Origin: Providencia sp. R33
Lineage (GTDB): Bacteria; Pseudomonadota; Gammaproteobacteria; Enterobacterales; Enterobacteriaceae
NCBI RefSeq assembly: GCF_019343475.1
Contig: NZ_CP072453.1
Location: forward strand, 1,922,001-1,986,000
Length of the DNA stretch: 64,000 nucleotides
Direction: 5' to 3'
Part shown: positions 8,072 through 18,800 of the stretch, piece by piece
Layout: each line of letters starts with the position of its first letter
How positions within the stretch are numbered: position 1 is the stretch's first letter
Program-made: the position numbers and the translations under genes
Notes under the pieces: model-generated
Told to the model about the DNA's origin: nothing
Seen by the model: the letters and a program-made list of their open reading frames with translations, nothing else
Databases searched by the model: none

Positions 8072-9136
8072 TTATTGTACAGCTAAAGAGGAACGGTATT
8101 TGGTGGGTAATAATGCGCCAATTTTACCATCGTAAATCGGGCCAGGCTGCGAAATAGTGAACGGCTCAATCGGTATTAGCCCTTCATATTGGTTTTCATG
8201 CGCTGGTTCATTAGTACCCTGATCATTATTTACACGCACAGGCATCCCAGAACGTCTAGCAAGCTCTTTTTGTACTAAAGCCTTATCTACCCCTTCATTT
8301 TCAAGAAAACGCTTGAAATCGTCAGAGAGCTTGATTGGCATGGTTTGTGGATCATCCTTACTCGAGCGAGATAATGGCTGATGCACTTCGATGTAATAGC
8401 TACCATCTGCTTCTTTTGAATATTTCACAGCTTGATCAATAACTTGGACGCGAGTTCCTTTCGGAACTGTTTTAAATAGCGCTTCAATATCATCAGGACG
8501 TAAACGGATACAACCGGAACTGACACGCATTCCAATACCGAAGTCTGCATTGGTACCATGGATTAGATACTCACCACGACCATAGGCTAAACGTAAGGCA
8601 TATAATCCCATTGGGTTTTCAGGGCCCGCTGGAACAACAACGGGTAATGTAATCCCTTCTTTTGCGTAATTTTTACGAATATTTGCGGTTGGTGTCCATG
8701 TTGGGTCTTTAATCGACTGGCTGACTGATGTGACCATTTCAGGTGTATCACGTCCCAATTGGCCAATACCAATTGGATAAACAATGACATTATCGCTGTT
8801 TGCAGGGTAGTAATATAAACGCAACTCTGCCAAGTTAATCACAATCCCTGTTCTTGGCGTTGATGGTAATAACATTTGTGCAGGAATAATCAGCTCCTTA
8901 CCTGCTTCTGGCAGATAAGGGTCAGTACCTGGGTTTGCTTCAAGCATCCCTAATAAACCAATTTCATGTTCACTAGCAATCGCTTCAAGGGGACGACCAT
9001 CGTTCGGCACGATATACGTGTAATTTTCCCCGATTAGGCGGGTGTTACTATCAGGCAATGGGTACTCTTTTGCCTGAGCTGGCGCAAACAATGCACTCAT
9101 GACAAACAAACTTGCCACTGTTAAAACTCTTTTCAT
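8072..9136 (-). CDS. ldtE: L,D-transpeptidase, LdtE/YnhG-like
   Basis: Periplasmic enzyme of the YkuD family, forming 3-3 peptidoglycan crosslinks or lipoprotein anchors. Start placed at the ATG at 9136, which has TTGGAG upstream and gives about 354 residues; a longer frame to 9175 lacks a signal at its start. Order: signal peptide ending near AQAKEY, a LysM-like segment (YTIVPNDGRPLEAIA-type, residues ~40-85), then the YkuD domain with IHGTNADFGIGMRVSSGCIRL split across the catalytic HGT and SGCIR elements (nucleophile Cys of SSGCIRL). A C-terminal extension follows. The position between lpp and sufE matches E. coli ynhG (ldtE, 334 aa). Confidence 0.85.
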   Translation of the reverse strand: MKRVLTVASLFVMSALFAPAQAKEYPLPDSNTRLIGENYTYIVPNDGRPLEAIASEHEIGLLGMLEANPGTDPYLPEAGKELIIPAQMLLPSTPRTGIVINLAELRLYYYPANSDNVIVYPIGIGQLGRDTPEMVTSVSQSIKDPTWTPTANIRKNYAKEGITLPVVVPAGPENPMGLYALRLAYGRGEYLIHGTNADFGIGMRVSSGCIRLRPDDIEALFKTVPKGTRVQVIDQAVKYSKEADGSYYIEVHQPLSRSSKDDPQTMPIKLSDDFKRFLENEGVDKALVQKELARRSGMPVRVNNDQGTNEPAHENQYEGLIPIEPFTISQPGPIYDGKIGALLPTKYRSSLAVQ

Positions 9137-9302
9137 ACCTACTCCAAGGAAAATAGTGTACTTACAATAACGCAATGATTATTGCTCATAATAGCAACTA
9201 TTCTTAATATCTTTAATACTTAATGAATATTTTAATTAACTAATATTATTGAGTAAGCCTTTATTGGATGATCAGATTTTGACAACACACTGAGGTAAGG
9301 AG

Positions 9303-9336
9303 GGAAAATAGACGAGGGAACTAAGTTGCTCCCTCG
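9303..9336 (-). terminator. Terminator of the suf operon
   Basis: On the minus strand CGAGGGA / TCCCTCG with a ten-base loop, followed by TCTATTTTCC, just after the sufE stop. Confidence 0.6.
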
Positions 9337-9342
9337 GTCAAA

Positions 9343-9759
9343 CTAAACTAATTCATTTGCACGCGCTAAGATAGTGCGGATCATGGCATTCAACCCTTGG
9401 GTTCGTGAAGGGGTTAAATGTTGTTCTAACGCCAATTGCTCAAAAAAGGATTTTACATCTAACGCTAAAATTTGCTGTGGTGTTTTACCTTGAAAAAGAA
9501 TAATGACAATCGCCACTAACCCTTTAACGATTGCAGCATCACTATCCCCTGCAAAGGTAATTGTGCCATCAGATTGTAACTGCATATCAATCCATACTTG
9601 GCTTTGGCAACCCGCAATTAGATTGCTATCACTTTTTTGTGTTTCATTAAGCTCAGGCAAACGCCCACCTAGCTCAATCATATACAAATAACGTTCTTCC
9701 CAATCCTGACAACGCGCAAAATTACGTAATAATTTATTTTCATCGGGTAATGCGGGCAT
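9343..9759 (-). CDS. sufE: Cysteine desulfuration protein SufE
   Basis: Accepts persulfide sulfur from SufS and passes it to the SufBCD scaffold. Starting at the ATG at 9759 (AAGGAAG upstream) gives 138 residues, equal to E. coli SufE; a longer frame to 9777 is less likely. The active loop IAGCQSQVW holds the acceptor cysteine, about residue 51. Also conserved are the opening LPDENKLLRNF and GDSDAAIVKGL. Last gene of the operon, 36 bases after the sufS stop. Confidence 0.95.
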   Translation of the reverse strand: MPALPDENKLLRNFARCQDWEERYLYMIELGGRLPELNETQKSDSNLIAGCQSQVWIDMQLQSDGTITFAGDSDAAIVKGLVAIVIILFQGKTPQQILALDVKSFFEQLALEQHLTPSRTQGLNAMIRTILARANELV

Positions 9760-9795
9760 ACTCACTTCCTTTACCATTCACTTAATTCTTTGTGC

Positions 9796-11034
9796 TTAGC
9801 CTAACAATTTTTTAATGCGCTGTAACGCATTGAATAACGCATCAATATCTTCTTTAGTGGTATAAATTCCCACCGACGCGCGGCACATAGCAGGAACATG
9901 GTAATGCTCCATCAAAGGTAAAGCGCAGTGGTGCCCTGTTCGAATAGCAATACCATACCTATCCAAAAAAGACCCAACATCATAGGCGTGGTGCTCACCA
10001 AGGTTAAAGGCCAAAACACCTTCACGTTGGTCGTTACCGTATAACCTGATAGACGGGATATCTTTGAGCTTTTGCGATGCATACGCCATGATTTGCGCTT
10101 CATAAGCAAACACATCACGTAAGTTTAATGCAGTCAAATAGTCGAATGCTGCACCTAACCCAATAATTGCACTCACATTTGGCGTACCCGCTTCAAAACG
10201 CCAAGGCGCATCAGCAAAAGTAATTCCCTTAGTTAAGCTAACTTGGCGGATCATCGCCCCGCCGCCTTCCCATGGTGGCATCACATCTAAGATAGCCTTT
10301 TTGCCAAATAGAATACCGATACCAGTTGGCCCGTATAATTTGTGTCCTGAAAACACATAAAAATCGCAATCCAAATCCTGTACATCAACCTGCTGATGCA
10401 TCGCACCTTGTGCACCATCCACTAGAATTGCCAGTTCACTGCCGTTTTGTAAGGCAATTTCACGTGCTTGTTGGATAATTTCTTTGACCGGATTTACAGT
10501 GCCTAACACATTCGAAATATGTGTGAAACTCAGTAACCGTGTCCGCGCATCGATTAATTCATTGAGCTTATCTAGCTGTAATGTTCCATCATCGGAAATA
10601 GGGATCACGCGGACTTCAAAACCAATTTCTTCAGCTAATAAAAACCAAGGAACGATATTGGCATGGTGCTCCATCTCAGTAATGACGATATTATCGCCTT
10701 CAAAGAAATGCTTGCGCCCGTAGCTATTGGCAACGAGGTTGATGCCTTCTGTGGTTCCTTTAACAAAGATAATTTCTTCATTAGAGCCCGCATTGATGAA
10801 ATCTGCGGCCTTTTGGCGCACCTCTTCCATCATGGTTGTCGCATTGGCACTGAGTGTGTGAATGCCGCGGTGAACCGCGGCATACTGATGTAACGTAAAC
10901 TCACTCTCGCACTCAATAACTTGCAACGGTTTTTGCGCACTCGCTGCACTGTCTAAATAGACGAGTGGATGGTTATTCACAGATTGTGATAAGGCAGGAA
11001 AATCCCGCCTGACTAACGCAACATCAAATGACAT
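9796..11034 (-). CDS. sufS: Cysteine desulfurase SufS
   Basis: PLP enzyme of class V aminotransferase fold: L-cysteine to L-alanine with persulfide formed on the enzyme. 412 residues (E. coli 406). FSGHKLYGPTGIG carries the PLP lysine near residue 230, TEMEHHANIVPW the stacking histidine, and RTGHHCALPLM the active-site cysteine near residue 370 in the short group II loop. Four bases after sufD, so translation is probably linked. It can also act as a selenocysteine lyase in E. coli. Confidence 0.95.
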   Translation of the reverse strand: MSFDVALVRRDFPALSQSVNNHPLVYLDSAASAQKPLQVIECESEFTLHQYAAVHRGIHTLSANATTMMEEVRQKAADFINAGSNEEIIFVKGTTEGINLVANSYGRKHFFEGDNIVITEMEHHANIVPWFLLAEEIGFEVRVIPISDDGTLQLDKLNELIDARTRLLSFTHISNVLGTVNPVKEIIQQAREIALQNGSELAILVDGAQGAMHQQVDVQDLDCDFYVFSGHKLYGPTGIGILFGKKAILDVMPPWEGGGAMIRQVSLTKGITFADAPWRFEAGTPNVSAIIGLGAAFDYLTALNLRDVFAYEAQIMAYASQKLKDIPSIRLYGNDQREGVLAFNLGEHHAYDVGSFLDRYGIAIRTGHHCALPLMEHYHVPAMCRASVGIYTTKEDIDALFNALQRIKKLLG

Positions 11035-11038
11035 GGGA

Positions 11039-12346
11039 TTAAACCTCCGCTAAGCGCTGGCGGATGTTTGCCATCACAGCGTGCTTTAACTCTTCCGACT
11101 CAATAGACTCTGTCAATTCTGCGGCAAATGCGATGATGATCATATGCTTAGCCGCTTTGCCATCAATCCCTCTTGAACGCAGATAAAACAATTGTTCATC
11201 ATCAATTCGACCTACTGTCGCACCATGACCACATTTCACGTCGTCTGCATAAATTTCGAGTTGTGGCTTAGTATCGATTTCAGCTTTATCACCGAGCAAC
11301 AAGGTATTGTTCGTCATTTGGCCATCAGTTTTCAGCGCATTTGGGGCAACTTTGATCATCCCATTAAACACCGCTTTACTGCTGTCCATCCCAATCACTT
11401 TATGCAATTGACGGCTATTACAGAAACTGTTGTTGTGCTCCAAATACGTTCGTGTATCCGCAATTTCATTACCTTTTGGCAACAGTAAACTGTTAAGCTC
11501 AAGCTCAGTATTTTCACCATCAAGGCGTGCACTTGTATGGTTACGTGTTAAGCCTGCACCTAACAAAAAGCTGGTGCTTTTAACGCGGCTATCACGTCCA
11601 ACCACAATGTCGTTATGGGCGAAATGTTGCGCCTGTGAATTTTCCACATTCAATTTGAAGTGGCTAAAGTCTGCGTTATCACCCACTTCCGCGGTTAAAC
11701 GGCTTCCCGTCATATGCGCTTGGCCATTTAAACTGACAAAGTGCTCAATGACCTGCGCTTTACTGTTGGTATCTAAGGTTAAATGATGACGATATTGGCT
11801 GATATTCATCACCTGTTCATCATTTCTGCCACTCGAAATATTCAGTAAATACAACGGTTTTTCCGCTATTTTATTTGCTGCTAAGTGGATAACTAACGGC
11901 TGTACCGCCAAGCTTTCCGTTAAATGTAAAAAGATTTCGCTATTGACGGGTGCAGGAAGTAAATCTTGATTATCGAGCAGAGACACTTGGAATGGCCCGA
12001 CATCAATAGAACTAAGTGCTGAACTATAGCGCCCATCAATTAATACAATACGGTAAGCATCAATCGGTAACGCTAGCTTTTCACATTCACTCGTAACAGC
12101 ATCTGTATCACTAAAATGGTATTGAGTATTCAATACGTTATTCAGTGGCGTGTAATGCCAATCTTCATGACGAAATGTAGGTAAGCCGACCTGTTTAGCC
12201 AGCTCCCAATGGCTTTTTGCATGCTGCGAATTTTCGCCTAAGCGTTGTTCGAACAGCGTTGCAAAGCGTGACATTGCTTGCTCATTGAGCGCAGCAACTT
12301 CAGCACGCTTTTGTGCTCTTTCACTGTTGGTCAATAAGCCAGCCAT
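11039..12346 (-). CDS. sufD: Fe-S cluster assembly protein SufD
   Basis: Partner of SufB in the SufBC2D scaffold on which clusters form under iron limitation or oxidative stress. 435 residues; the C-terminal half carries the conserved beta-helix region, with the YADDVKCGHGATVG and LFYLRSRGI stretches typical of SufB/SufD (PF01458). The N-terminal ~120 residues are helical and more variable. Its start overlaps the end of sufC by 26 bases, a tight arrangement expected for subunits made in fixed ratio. Confidence 0.95.
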   Translation of the reverse strand: MAGLLTNSERAQKRAEVAALNEQAMSRFATLFEQRLGENSQHAKSHWELAKQVGLPTFRHEDWHYTPLNNVLNTQYHFSDTDAVTSECEKLALPIDAYRIVLIDGRYSSALSSIDVGPFQVSLLDNQDLLPAPVNSEIFLHLTESLAVQPLVIHLAANKIAEKPLYLLNISSGRNDEQVMNISQYRHHLTLDTNSKAQVIEHFVSLNGQAHMTGSRLTAEVGDNADFSHFKLNVENSQAQHFAHNDIVVGRDSRVKSTSFLLGAGLTRNHTSARLDGENTELELNSLLLPKGNEIADTRTYLEHNNSFCNSRQLHKVIGMDSSKAVFNGMIKVAPNALKTDGQMTNNTLLLGDKAEIDTKPQLEIYADDVKCGHGATVGRIDDEQLFYLRSRGIDGKAAKHMIIIAFAAELTESIESEELKHAVMANIRQRLAEV

Positions 12347-13067
12347 AACCCTGCTCCTCCAGTTTTTTCGCTAAACTGAAATCACCTGATTTGATGATTT
12401 TCCCTTGATATAAAACGTGGACGAAGTCAGGTTTTACATAATCTAAAATGCGTTGATAGTGTGTCACAATAATAAATGAGCGCTCAGGAGAACGCAGTGA
12501 ATTCACACCGTTAGACACAATTTTCAGGGCGTCAATATCCAGACCTGAGTCTGTTTCATCAAGAATGCAAAGCTGTGGTTCTAGTGCCGCCATTTGCAGG
12601 ATATCATTACGTTTTTTCTCACCACCGGAGAAACCGACGTTAACAGAACGCGCTAATAAATCCTCTGGCATTTCCAATAATTTAATTTTATCTTCAATAA
12701 AATCTTGGAAATCAAAACGGTCTAATGCGTCTTGTTGACGATATTCACGCACTGCATTAACCGCTGTTTGTAAGAAAAATTGATTACTCACACCAGGAAT
12801 TTCGACTGGGTATTGAAATGCTAAGAATACCCCTTCTCCCGCACGTTCTTCTGGATCTAATTCAAATAAATTTTTGCCTTTAAAGGTCACTGAACCGCTA
12901 TCAATTTCATATTCTTCGCGACCAGCAAGTGTTGCCGATAATGTACTTTTACCTGAACCATTTGGGCCCATGATGGCGTGAACTTCCCCTGGTTTAACTT
13001 CCAGTGATAACCCTTTTAAAATCTCATTACCTTCTACACTCACGTGTAAATCTTTAACACTTAACAT
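12321..13067 (-). CDS. sufC: Fe-S assembly ATPase SufC
   Basis: ABC-type ATPase that is soluble and binds SufB and SufD rather than a membrane domain. 248 residues, as in E. coli. Walker A GPNGSGKST (near residue 35), Q-loop FQYPVEIPG, signature SGGEKKRNDI, Walker B LCILDETDSGLD and the switch histidine in IVTHYQR are intact. The E-T-D-S-G-L-D form of Walker B is typical of SufC. ATP hydrolysis drives the shape change that exposes the cluster site between SufB and SufD. Confidence 0.96.
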   Translation of the reverse strand: MLSVKDLHVSVEGNEILKGLSLEVKPGEVHAIMGPNGSGKSTLSATLAGREEYEIDSGSVTFKGKNLFELDPEERAGEGVFLAFQYPVEIPGVSNQFFLQTAVNAVREYRQQDALDRFDFQDFIEDKIKLLEMPEDLLARSVNVGFSGGEKKRNDILQMAALEPQLCILDETDSGLDIDALKIVSNGVNSLRSPERSFIIVTHYQRILDYVKPDFVHVLYQGKIIKSGDFSLAKKLEEQGYGWLIDQQ

Positions 13068-13112
13068 ATTTACATGCCTTTAGCGCTTGCGCGCAAATAA
13101 ACTCGATAAGGA

Positions 13113-14612
13113 TCAGCCAACGCTATGCTCTAAGCTGATCGCCAGCAATTTTTGTGCTTCTACGGCAAACTCTAAAGGAAGTTCCGAGAACACATCTTTA
13201 CAGAAACCATTTACAATCATAGAGATAGCATCATCTTCACTAATTCCACGTTGTAAGCAGTAAAACAACTGGTCTTCGCCAATACGTGACGTTGTGGCTT
13301 CATGTTCAAGCTGTGCCGTATTATTTTTGACTTCCACATAAGGGAATGTATGCGCCCCACACTGTGTACCAATTAACATGGAATCACACTGCGTGAAGTT
13401 ACGCGCATTTTGGGCGCTTGGCAGAATTTTGACTAAACCACGGTAGCTGTTTTGGCTCTTACCTGCAGAAATTCCTTTTGAGATAATCGTTGATCGGGTG
13501 TTTTTCCCGATGTGGATCATCTTGGTTCCGGTATCTGCTTGCTGGTTACCGTTGGTCAGTGCCACAGAGAAGAACTCACCAACTGAGTTATCCCCTTTAA
13601 GGATCACACTTGGGTATTTCCACGTAATCGCTGAACCTGTTTCAGATTGGGTCCACGACATTTTGGAATTTTCACCCTCACACAATGCACGCTTAGTCAC
13701 GAAGTTTAGGATACCACCTTCTTCGCTATCCCCACCCGAGAACCAGTTTTGAACAGTAGAGTATTTAACCTCTGCATCTTTGTGGATAATGACTTCAACT
13801 ACCGCAGCGTGCAATTGGTAGCTATCACGAACAGGCGCTGAACACCCTTCGATATAACTGACGTAACTGCCCTCGTCCGCAATCAAAATAGTGCGTTCAA
13901 ACTGCCCTGTTTTAGCAGCGTTAATGCGAAAATAAGTGGAAAGCTCCATTGGGCAATGCACCCCTTTCGGGATGTACACAAAGGTGCCATCAGAAGCGAC
14001 CGCCGCATTTAACGCTGCGAAAAAGTTATCGTGGCTTGAAACGACACTGCCCAAGTATTTCTGAACCAATTCAGGGTATTCTTGGATAGCTTCGCTAAAT
14101 GAGCAGAAAATCACGCCATGTTTCGCAAGGTCTTCACGGTATGTGGTCGACACTGACACGGAGTCAAAAATGGCATCAACGGCAACGGCTTTACCTTCAC
14201 GAACAGGCACACCCAGTTGATTAAACGCTTCTTCAACTTCCGCCGTTAAATAATTATTGGTTTCAGCAACGCCTGTTGCTTGGGTTGCCCCAGATTGTGA
14301 ACCACAGGTATCATCACACGAGCCACAAGATGGCGCGGAATAATAGCTGTAATCCTGATAATCAAGATTTGGGTATTGGGCTTTGAGCCAATGGGGCTCT
14401 TCCATGCCTTTCCAGTGATTAAAGGCATCAAGGCGGAATTGTAACATCCACTCAGGCTCATTACGTTTCGCTGAAATAGCGCGGACAACATCTTCGTTGA
14501 TCCCTTTTGCCATTTCATCTGTTGCGACTTCCGTAAAGAAGCCCTCTTTATAACGCTGGTCATCAAGCCAGCTTTGAACATCATCGCCAACTTCTACATT
14601 GCTCTGTGACAT
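13113..14612 (-). CDS. sufB: Fe-S cluster scaffold SufB
   Basis: Main scaffold subunit, about 499 residues (E. coli 495). A cysteine-rich stretch APSCGSCDDTCGSQ lies near residue 95, the region sometimes called the candidate cluster motif. The core contains CSAPVRDSYQLHAAVVE and NFTQCDSMLIG, whose cysteine corresponds to the essential Cys405 of E. coli SufB, and ends with EHEATTSRIGEDQLFYCLQRG. Sixteen bases after sufA; second gene of the operon. Confidence 0.96.
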   Translation of the reverse strand: MSQSNVEVGDDVQSWLDDQRYKEGFFTEVATDEMAKGINEDVVRAISAKRNEPEWMLQFRLDAFNHWKGMEEPHWLKAQYPNLDYQDYSYYSAPSCGSCDDTCGSQSGATQATGVAETNNYLTAEVEEAFNQLGVPVREGKAVAVDAIFDSVSVSTTYREDLAKHGVIFCSFSEAIQEYPELVQKYLGSVVSSHDNFFAALNAAVASDGTFVYIPKGVHCPMELSTYFRINAAKTGQFERTILIADEGSYVSYIEGCSAPVRDSYQLHAAVVEVIIHKDAEVKYSTVQNWFSGGDSEEGGILNFVTKRALCEGENSKMSWTQSETGSAITWKYPSVILKGDNSVGEFFSVALTNGNQQADTGTKMIHIGKNTRSTIISKGISAGKSQNSYRGLVKILPSAQNARNFTQCDSMLIGTQCGAHTFPYVEVKNNTAQLEHEATTSRIGEDQLFYCLQRGISEDDAISMIVNGFCKDVFSELPLEFAVEAQKLLAISLEHSVG

Positions 14613-14628
14613 AATCTGACTTCACATG

Positions 14629-14997
14629 TTAAACGCCGAAGCTTTCACCACACCCACAGGCATGTTGGGCTTTCGGGTTATTGAATTTGAAAATTTGATT
14701 CAGCCCTTCTTGGACGTAATCAACGACTGTGCCATCTATAAATGGCATTGCTTCTTTTGGCACATAAAGGTGCGCCCCATCGAGTTCAAATAACAGGTGG
14801 TTGTCGGTTGGGTTTTCGATCATTTCAAATACATAACCGAAGCCTGCGCAGCCAGACTGTTTAACGCCGAGTGAAAGCCCTTTAGTATTTGGGTTTTGCA
14901 CCATCAATTTTTTGATTTGTTTTGCAGCGCTTTGTGTCAGGCAAACTCCCTGCCAATTGTTTTCATCAAATGAAAATGTCTCTACACCGTCAGTCAT
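14629..14997 (-). CDS. sufA: Fe-S carrier protein SufA (A-type)
   Basis: A-type carrier that receives clusters from SufBC2D and delivers them to target proteins. 122 residues with the three family cysteines: KQSGCAGFGY and the C-terminal CGCGESF. The C-terminal HACGCGESFGV is diagnostic of SufA/IscA. First gene of the sufABCDSE operon, with GGGGTC as ribosome site. The upstream 400 bases contain the operon control region. Confidence 0.96.
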   Translation of the reverse strand: MTDGVETFSFDENNWQGVCLTQSAAKQIKKLMVQNPNTKGLSLGVKQSGCAGFGYVFEMIENPTDNHLLFELDGAHLYVPKEAMPFIDGTVVDYVQEGLNQIFKFNNPKAQHACGCGESFGV

Positions 14998-15061
14998 ATT
15001 GACCCCACATTTCTTATGGCTTTTCAGCCTGTTATCAGGAGATTAACTCTGTCTACCCTAT

Positions 15062-15074
15062 GGTAATGATTACC
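15062..15074. promoter_or_regulatory. Candidate Fur-like site upstream of sufA
   Basis: GGTAATGATTACC resembles the inner part of a Fur box (GATAATGATTATC) and lies about 65 bases upstream of sufA. Fur represses suf in E. coli. Weak match; IscR or OxyR sites were not resolved. Confidence 0.4.
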
Positions 15075-15344
15075 TATGCTACTTCAACCATTTGTTTTAA
15101 GAGGTTATAGCTATTTTAGTGCTTTTTTTGATCGAAATGAGCTTATTTACTAAGCAAAAACAGCCAAAAAAGAACTTAACACGATGAAAAATAACAGATA
15201 AATAGAGTTACATTTTTTATTTAATTTTGTACTAATAAATACACAAAAATGACACAAATTAATAAAGATGCATTTATTATACAACTTAATTTATTTGATA
15301 AAAATGAAAATGCATTCATCTGAATATATAGGTGGGGGCAATTG
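15075..15344. other. AT-rich noncoding region upstream of suf
   Basis: Very AT-rich with long A and T runs and no supportable open frame. It holds the suf control region; I see no further named element. Confidence 0.4.
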
Positions 15345-15390
15345 ATAAAAACAACAACTCGTTTTCGAGATATTTTCCCGAAAACGAGTT
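15345..15390 (-). terminator. Terminator of ydiJ-menI
   Basis: AACTCGTTTTCG / CGAAAACGAGTT, a 12-bp perfect stem, followed on the minus strand by GTTGTTTTTATC. Confidence 0.75.
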
Positions 15391-15410
15391 AGACAAAGAA
15401 ACGAAGGGTG

Positions 15411-15827
15411 TTACTCAAATAAAACCGCAGTTGTTAGACGTGATGTGCAACATAACTTGCCTTGCTCATTGAAAATTTCAATGTTCCAGACTTGCTGACG
15501 CCGGCCGAGATGAATGGGCTTGCAAACGCCACGTACAACACCTGAACGCGCTGCACGAACATGGTTAGCATTGATTTCAACACCCACCACGCGCTGTTCA
15601 CCTTCAGTGCACATATAGCCTGCGATAGAGCCTAATGACTCAGCCAATACCACGGATGCGCCACCATGCAGCAAACCAAAAGGCTGCTTTGTTCGCGCAT
15701 CCACCGGCATCGTGCCTTCCATATAATCATCACCCACTTTGGTGATTTCGATACCAATGTGCCCTAACATGCAAGTTTTTGACATTTCAGCTAATTGTGC
15801 TAAATCAAATTGACGTTTCCAAATCAT
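15411..15827 (-). CDS. menI: 1,4-dihydroxy-2-naphthoyl-CoA hydrolase (YdiI hotdog thioesterase)
   Basis: Releases 1,4-dihydroxy-2-naphthoate from its CoA ester in menaquinone synthesis. Starting at ATG 15827 gives 138 residues (E. coli YdiI 136) and aligns MIWKRQFDLAQL with the E. coli start; a longer frame runs back into ydiJ and is not the real start. Single hotdog domain with QPFGLLHGGASVVLAES, the glutamate in VLAES being catalytic in YdiI. The ydiJ stop overlaps this start as TAATG, so translation is coupled. Confidence 0.93.
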   Translation of the reverse strand: MIWKRQFDLAQLAEMSKTCMLGHIGIEITKVGDDYMEGTMPVDARTKQPFGLLHGGASVVLAESLGSIAGYMCTEGEQRVVGVEINANHVRAARSGVVRGVCKPIHLGRRQQVWNIEIFNEQGKLCCTSRLTTAVLFE

Positions 15828-18800
15828 TAAACAATCTCCAACAAAGCTTGAATCGGGTGTTTTATTAACGTGTTTTCCATGCGTTTTACTTGGCTGCGGC
15901 AAGAGTAGCCTGAACTTAAACAGCGCTCTTTTGGCAGTGACGACATCGCCCCTTTCCAAGATAAGTTATAAATTCCTTTCGAGTTTTCTAGGTTTGCAAC
16001 CTCGTGTCCATAAGTTCCCGCCATTCCACAACAGCCTACACTCACATTGTTAAGTTGCTGCCCAAAGCGTGCAAATAAAGACGCCCATTGGTTTGCACTG
16101 TTTGGCAGTGCTGTCGATTCGGTACAATGACCAAAAAAATACCATGGCTGTGCTTCACCTGTTTGTGCAATTTGTGGTTCAGGCAAGGTAATTAACCATT
16201 CATGAGCCAGCATTACCGTAAATTGGCATTGGTCTTTACCTAAAATTTCATGGTATTCATCGCGATAGCACAAAACTAATGCAGGGTCGACTCCCACCAT
16301 GGGCAATTGCAATTTTGCCACACGGTTTAAAAAGTCCGCGGTTTTACGAGCCGTTTTCGCAAATTTAGCTAGAAAGCCTTTGATATGTTGCGCTTTACCA
16401 TTGGGTGAAAATGGCAACAACACGGGCTTATAACCTAATTTTTCGATTAATCGCACAAAATCTGCAACGACTTTCGCATCGTAATAGCTGGTAAATGGGT
16501 CTTGTACCACCAGCACATAATTTTCCCGTTGCCCTGCGCTCATTCCTTCAAGTTGCTCTAACGTCACTGTGACTGCAGCGTGGCCTGAAAGCTCTTGTTT
16601 TAAAGTCGGTTGCGAAAACAGCGGCAAATCCACCATCCCAATAGTGCGTTCACTTAATTTTTGCACGATATTTTGACGCAAGAAAAAGTTAAAAACACCA
16701 GGCACTTTTGACAGTAACGGCGCACTTGCTTCCACATTTGCAACGATATGGTCACGAACAGGGCGCAAATAGCGGCCGTGATATAACGCTAAAAATTTCG
16801 CTCTAAACGATGGCACATCAATTTTAATTGGGCATTGTGTTGAACACGCCTTACACGCCAAACACCCTGACATCGAGGCTTTGACTTCATGGGAAAAATC
16901 ATAATCCCCTTGTTTAGCTCGCCACGTATTGCGTGTTTTTTCAATCAATCCACGTAATGATGGTTGGCTCTGCGTGATACCTTTTTCAAGATGCTCCGGT
17001 GTCACGCCTTGCTCGGCAAGTAACCTCAACCATTCGCGCACTAATGTGGCGCGCCCTTTTGGTGAATGAATACGCTGGCCACTGATTTTCATCGATGGGC
17101 ACATTGGGCTTTTCACATCAAAGTTAAAACAGAGCCCGTTTCCATTACAGTCCATTGCACCACGGAACTCTTGGCGCATCTGCACCGGAATTTGGCGGTC
17201 GTATGTACCGCGTTTGATGCCATCAACTTGTTTCATTGGTGCATCTAAACCCGCTGGCGGGCAAATTTTCCCCGGATTCAAACGATTGTCGGGGTCAAAT
17301 GCAGCTTTAATATTACGTAATTCACCGTACAGCACATCACCAAAGAACTCAGGGCTATACTCCGCGCGGAAACCTTTACCGTGCTCCCCCCAAAGAAGAC
17401 CACCGTATTTCGCAGTTAATGCAACAATTTCATCAGAAATTTGTTTCATTAATACTTCTTGCTGTGGATCGCACATATCCAACGCAGGGCGCACATGTAA
17501 AACCCCTGCATCCACATGGCCAAACATGCCATAATTGAGTTTATGATTGTCTAGCAACGCTCTGAATTCAACAATATAATCAGCAAGATGCTCAGGTGGA
17601 ACACATGTATCTTCAACAAATGGAATAGGCTTAGCGGCCCCTTTACTGTTACCCAGTAAACCAACCGCTTTTTTACGCATATTATAAATACGTGTGATAT
17701 CTTCAAGATCATGACAGGTTTGGTAACCAATTACGCCTGCTTGATTGCTTGCCATTAATTCATCTAAGCGTTGACACAAACTTTCAGTCAATTGATTGAT
17801 TTCATCTTCATCGTCGCCGCTAAATTCAACAATGTTTAACCCTAACATTTCTTTGTTTGGCACATCAGTAATTAAGGCTTTGACGGAATGCCAAACGATG
17901 TCTTCCTTCGCAAGGTTAAGCACTTTTGAATCAACCGTTTCAACGGATAATGCTTTAGCCTGCACCATAAAAGGCGCATTACGTAGTGCAGACTCAAACG
18001 AGTCATATTTCACATTTACTAAGCGGCGTACTTTAGGAAGTGGCGTAATATCCAGCGTCGCTTCCGTGATAAACGCAAGAGACCCTTCTGACCCCGTTAG
18101 AATACGGGTGAGGTCAAACTCCGTTAACTCATCGTTAAACACATGGCGTAAATCATAGCCCGTTAAAAAACGGTTAAGCTTGGGAAATTTTGCTTCAATT
18201 AACGGACGTTGTTCAAGGCAGCGCTCTAATACCGTTTTATAGATACGCCCCACCACCGAATCTTCAGACGCAATCGTTTGGGCGAGAGCAATAGGCATAG
18301 CTCGGGTATCGAGGCATTCACCTCCCAATACCATCGCTTTAACGCCTAATACATGATCAGAGGTTTTACCATAAACCAGCGAACCTTGTCCTGATGCATC
18401 TGTATTAATCATCCCACCTAGTGTGGCACGGTTACTGGTTGATAATTCAGGTGAGAAAAAATAGCCGTATGGCTTTAGAAATTGGTTCAGCTGGTCTTTT
18501 ATGACCCCCGCCTCAACCTTAACCCAACCCTGCTCTGGGTTAATTTCTAAAATGCGGTTCATATAGCGGGACATATCGACCACAATCCCTTCAGTTAAGG
18601 ATTGCCCGTTTGTTCCCGTACCACCGCCACGAGGTGTGAAAGTGAGCTCACGGTATTTTTCTTGCCCTGCAACACGTGTAATAATTTGCACGTCCGCACT
18701 AGAGCGCGGGAAAACGACAGCTTGAGGCAGCAACTGATAAATACTGTTGTCTGTCGCCATGGATAATCTTTCTGCATAACTGGTGCCAGTATCACCCGTA

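Noticed and set aside
15075..15344. An RNA gene in the AT-rich gap before suf (RydB position in E. coli)
   Set aside because: No terminator on either strand inside the gap and no recognisable RydB sequence.
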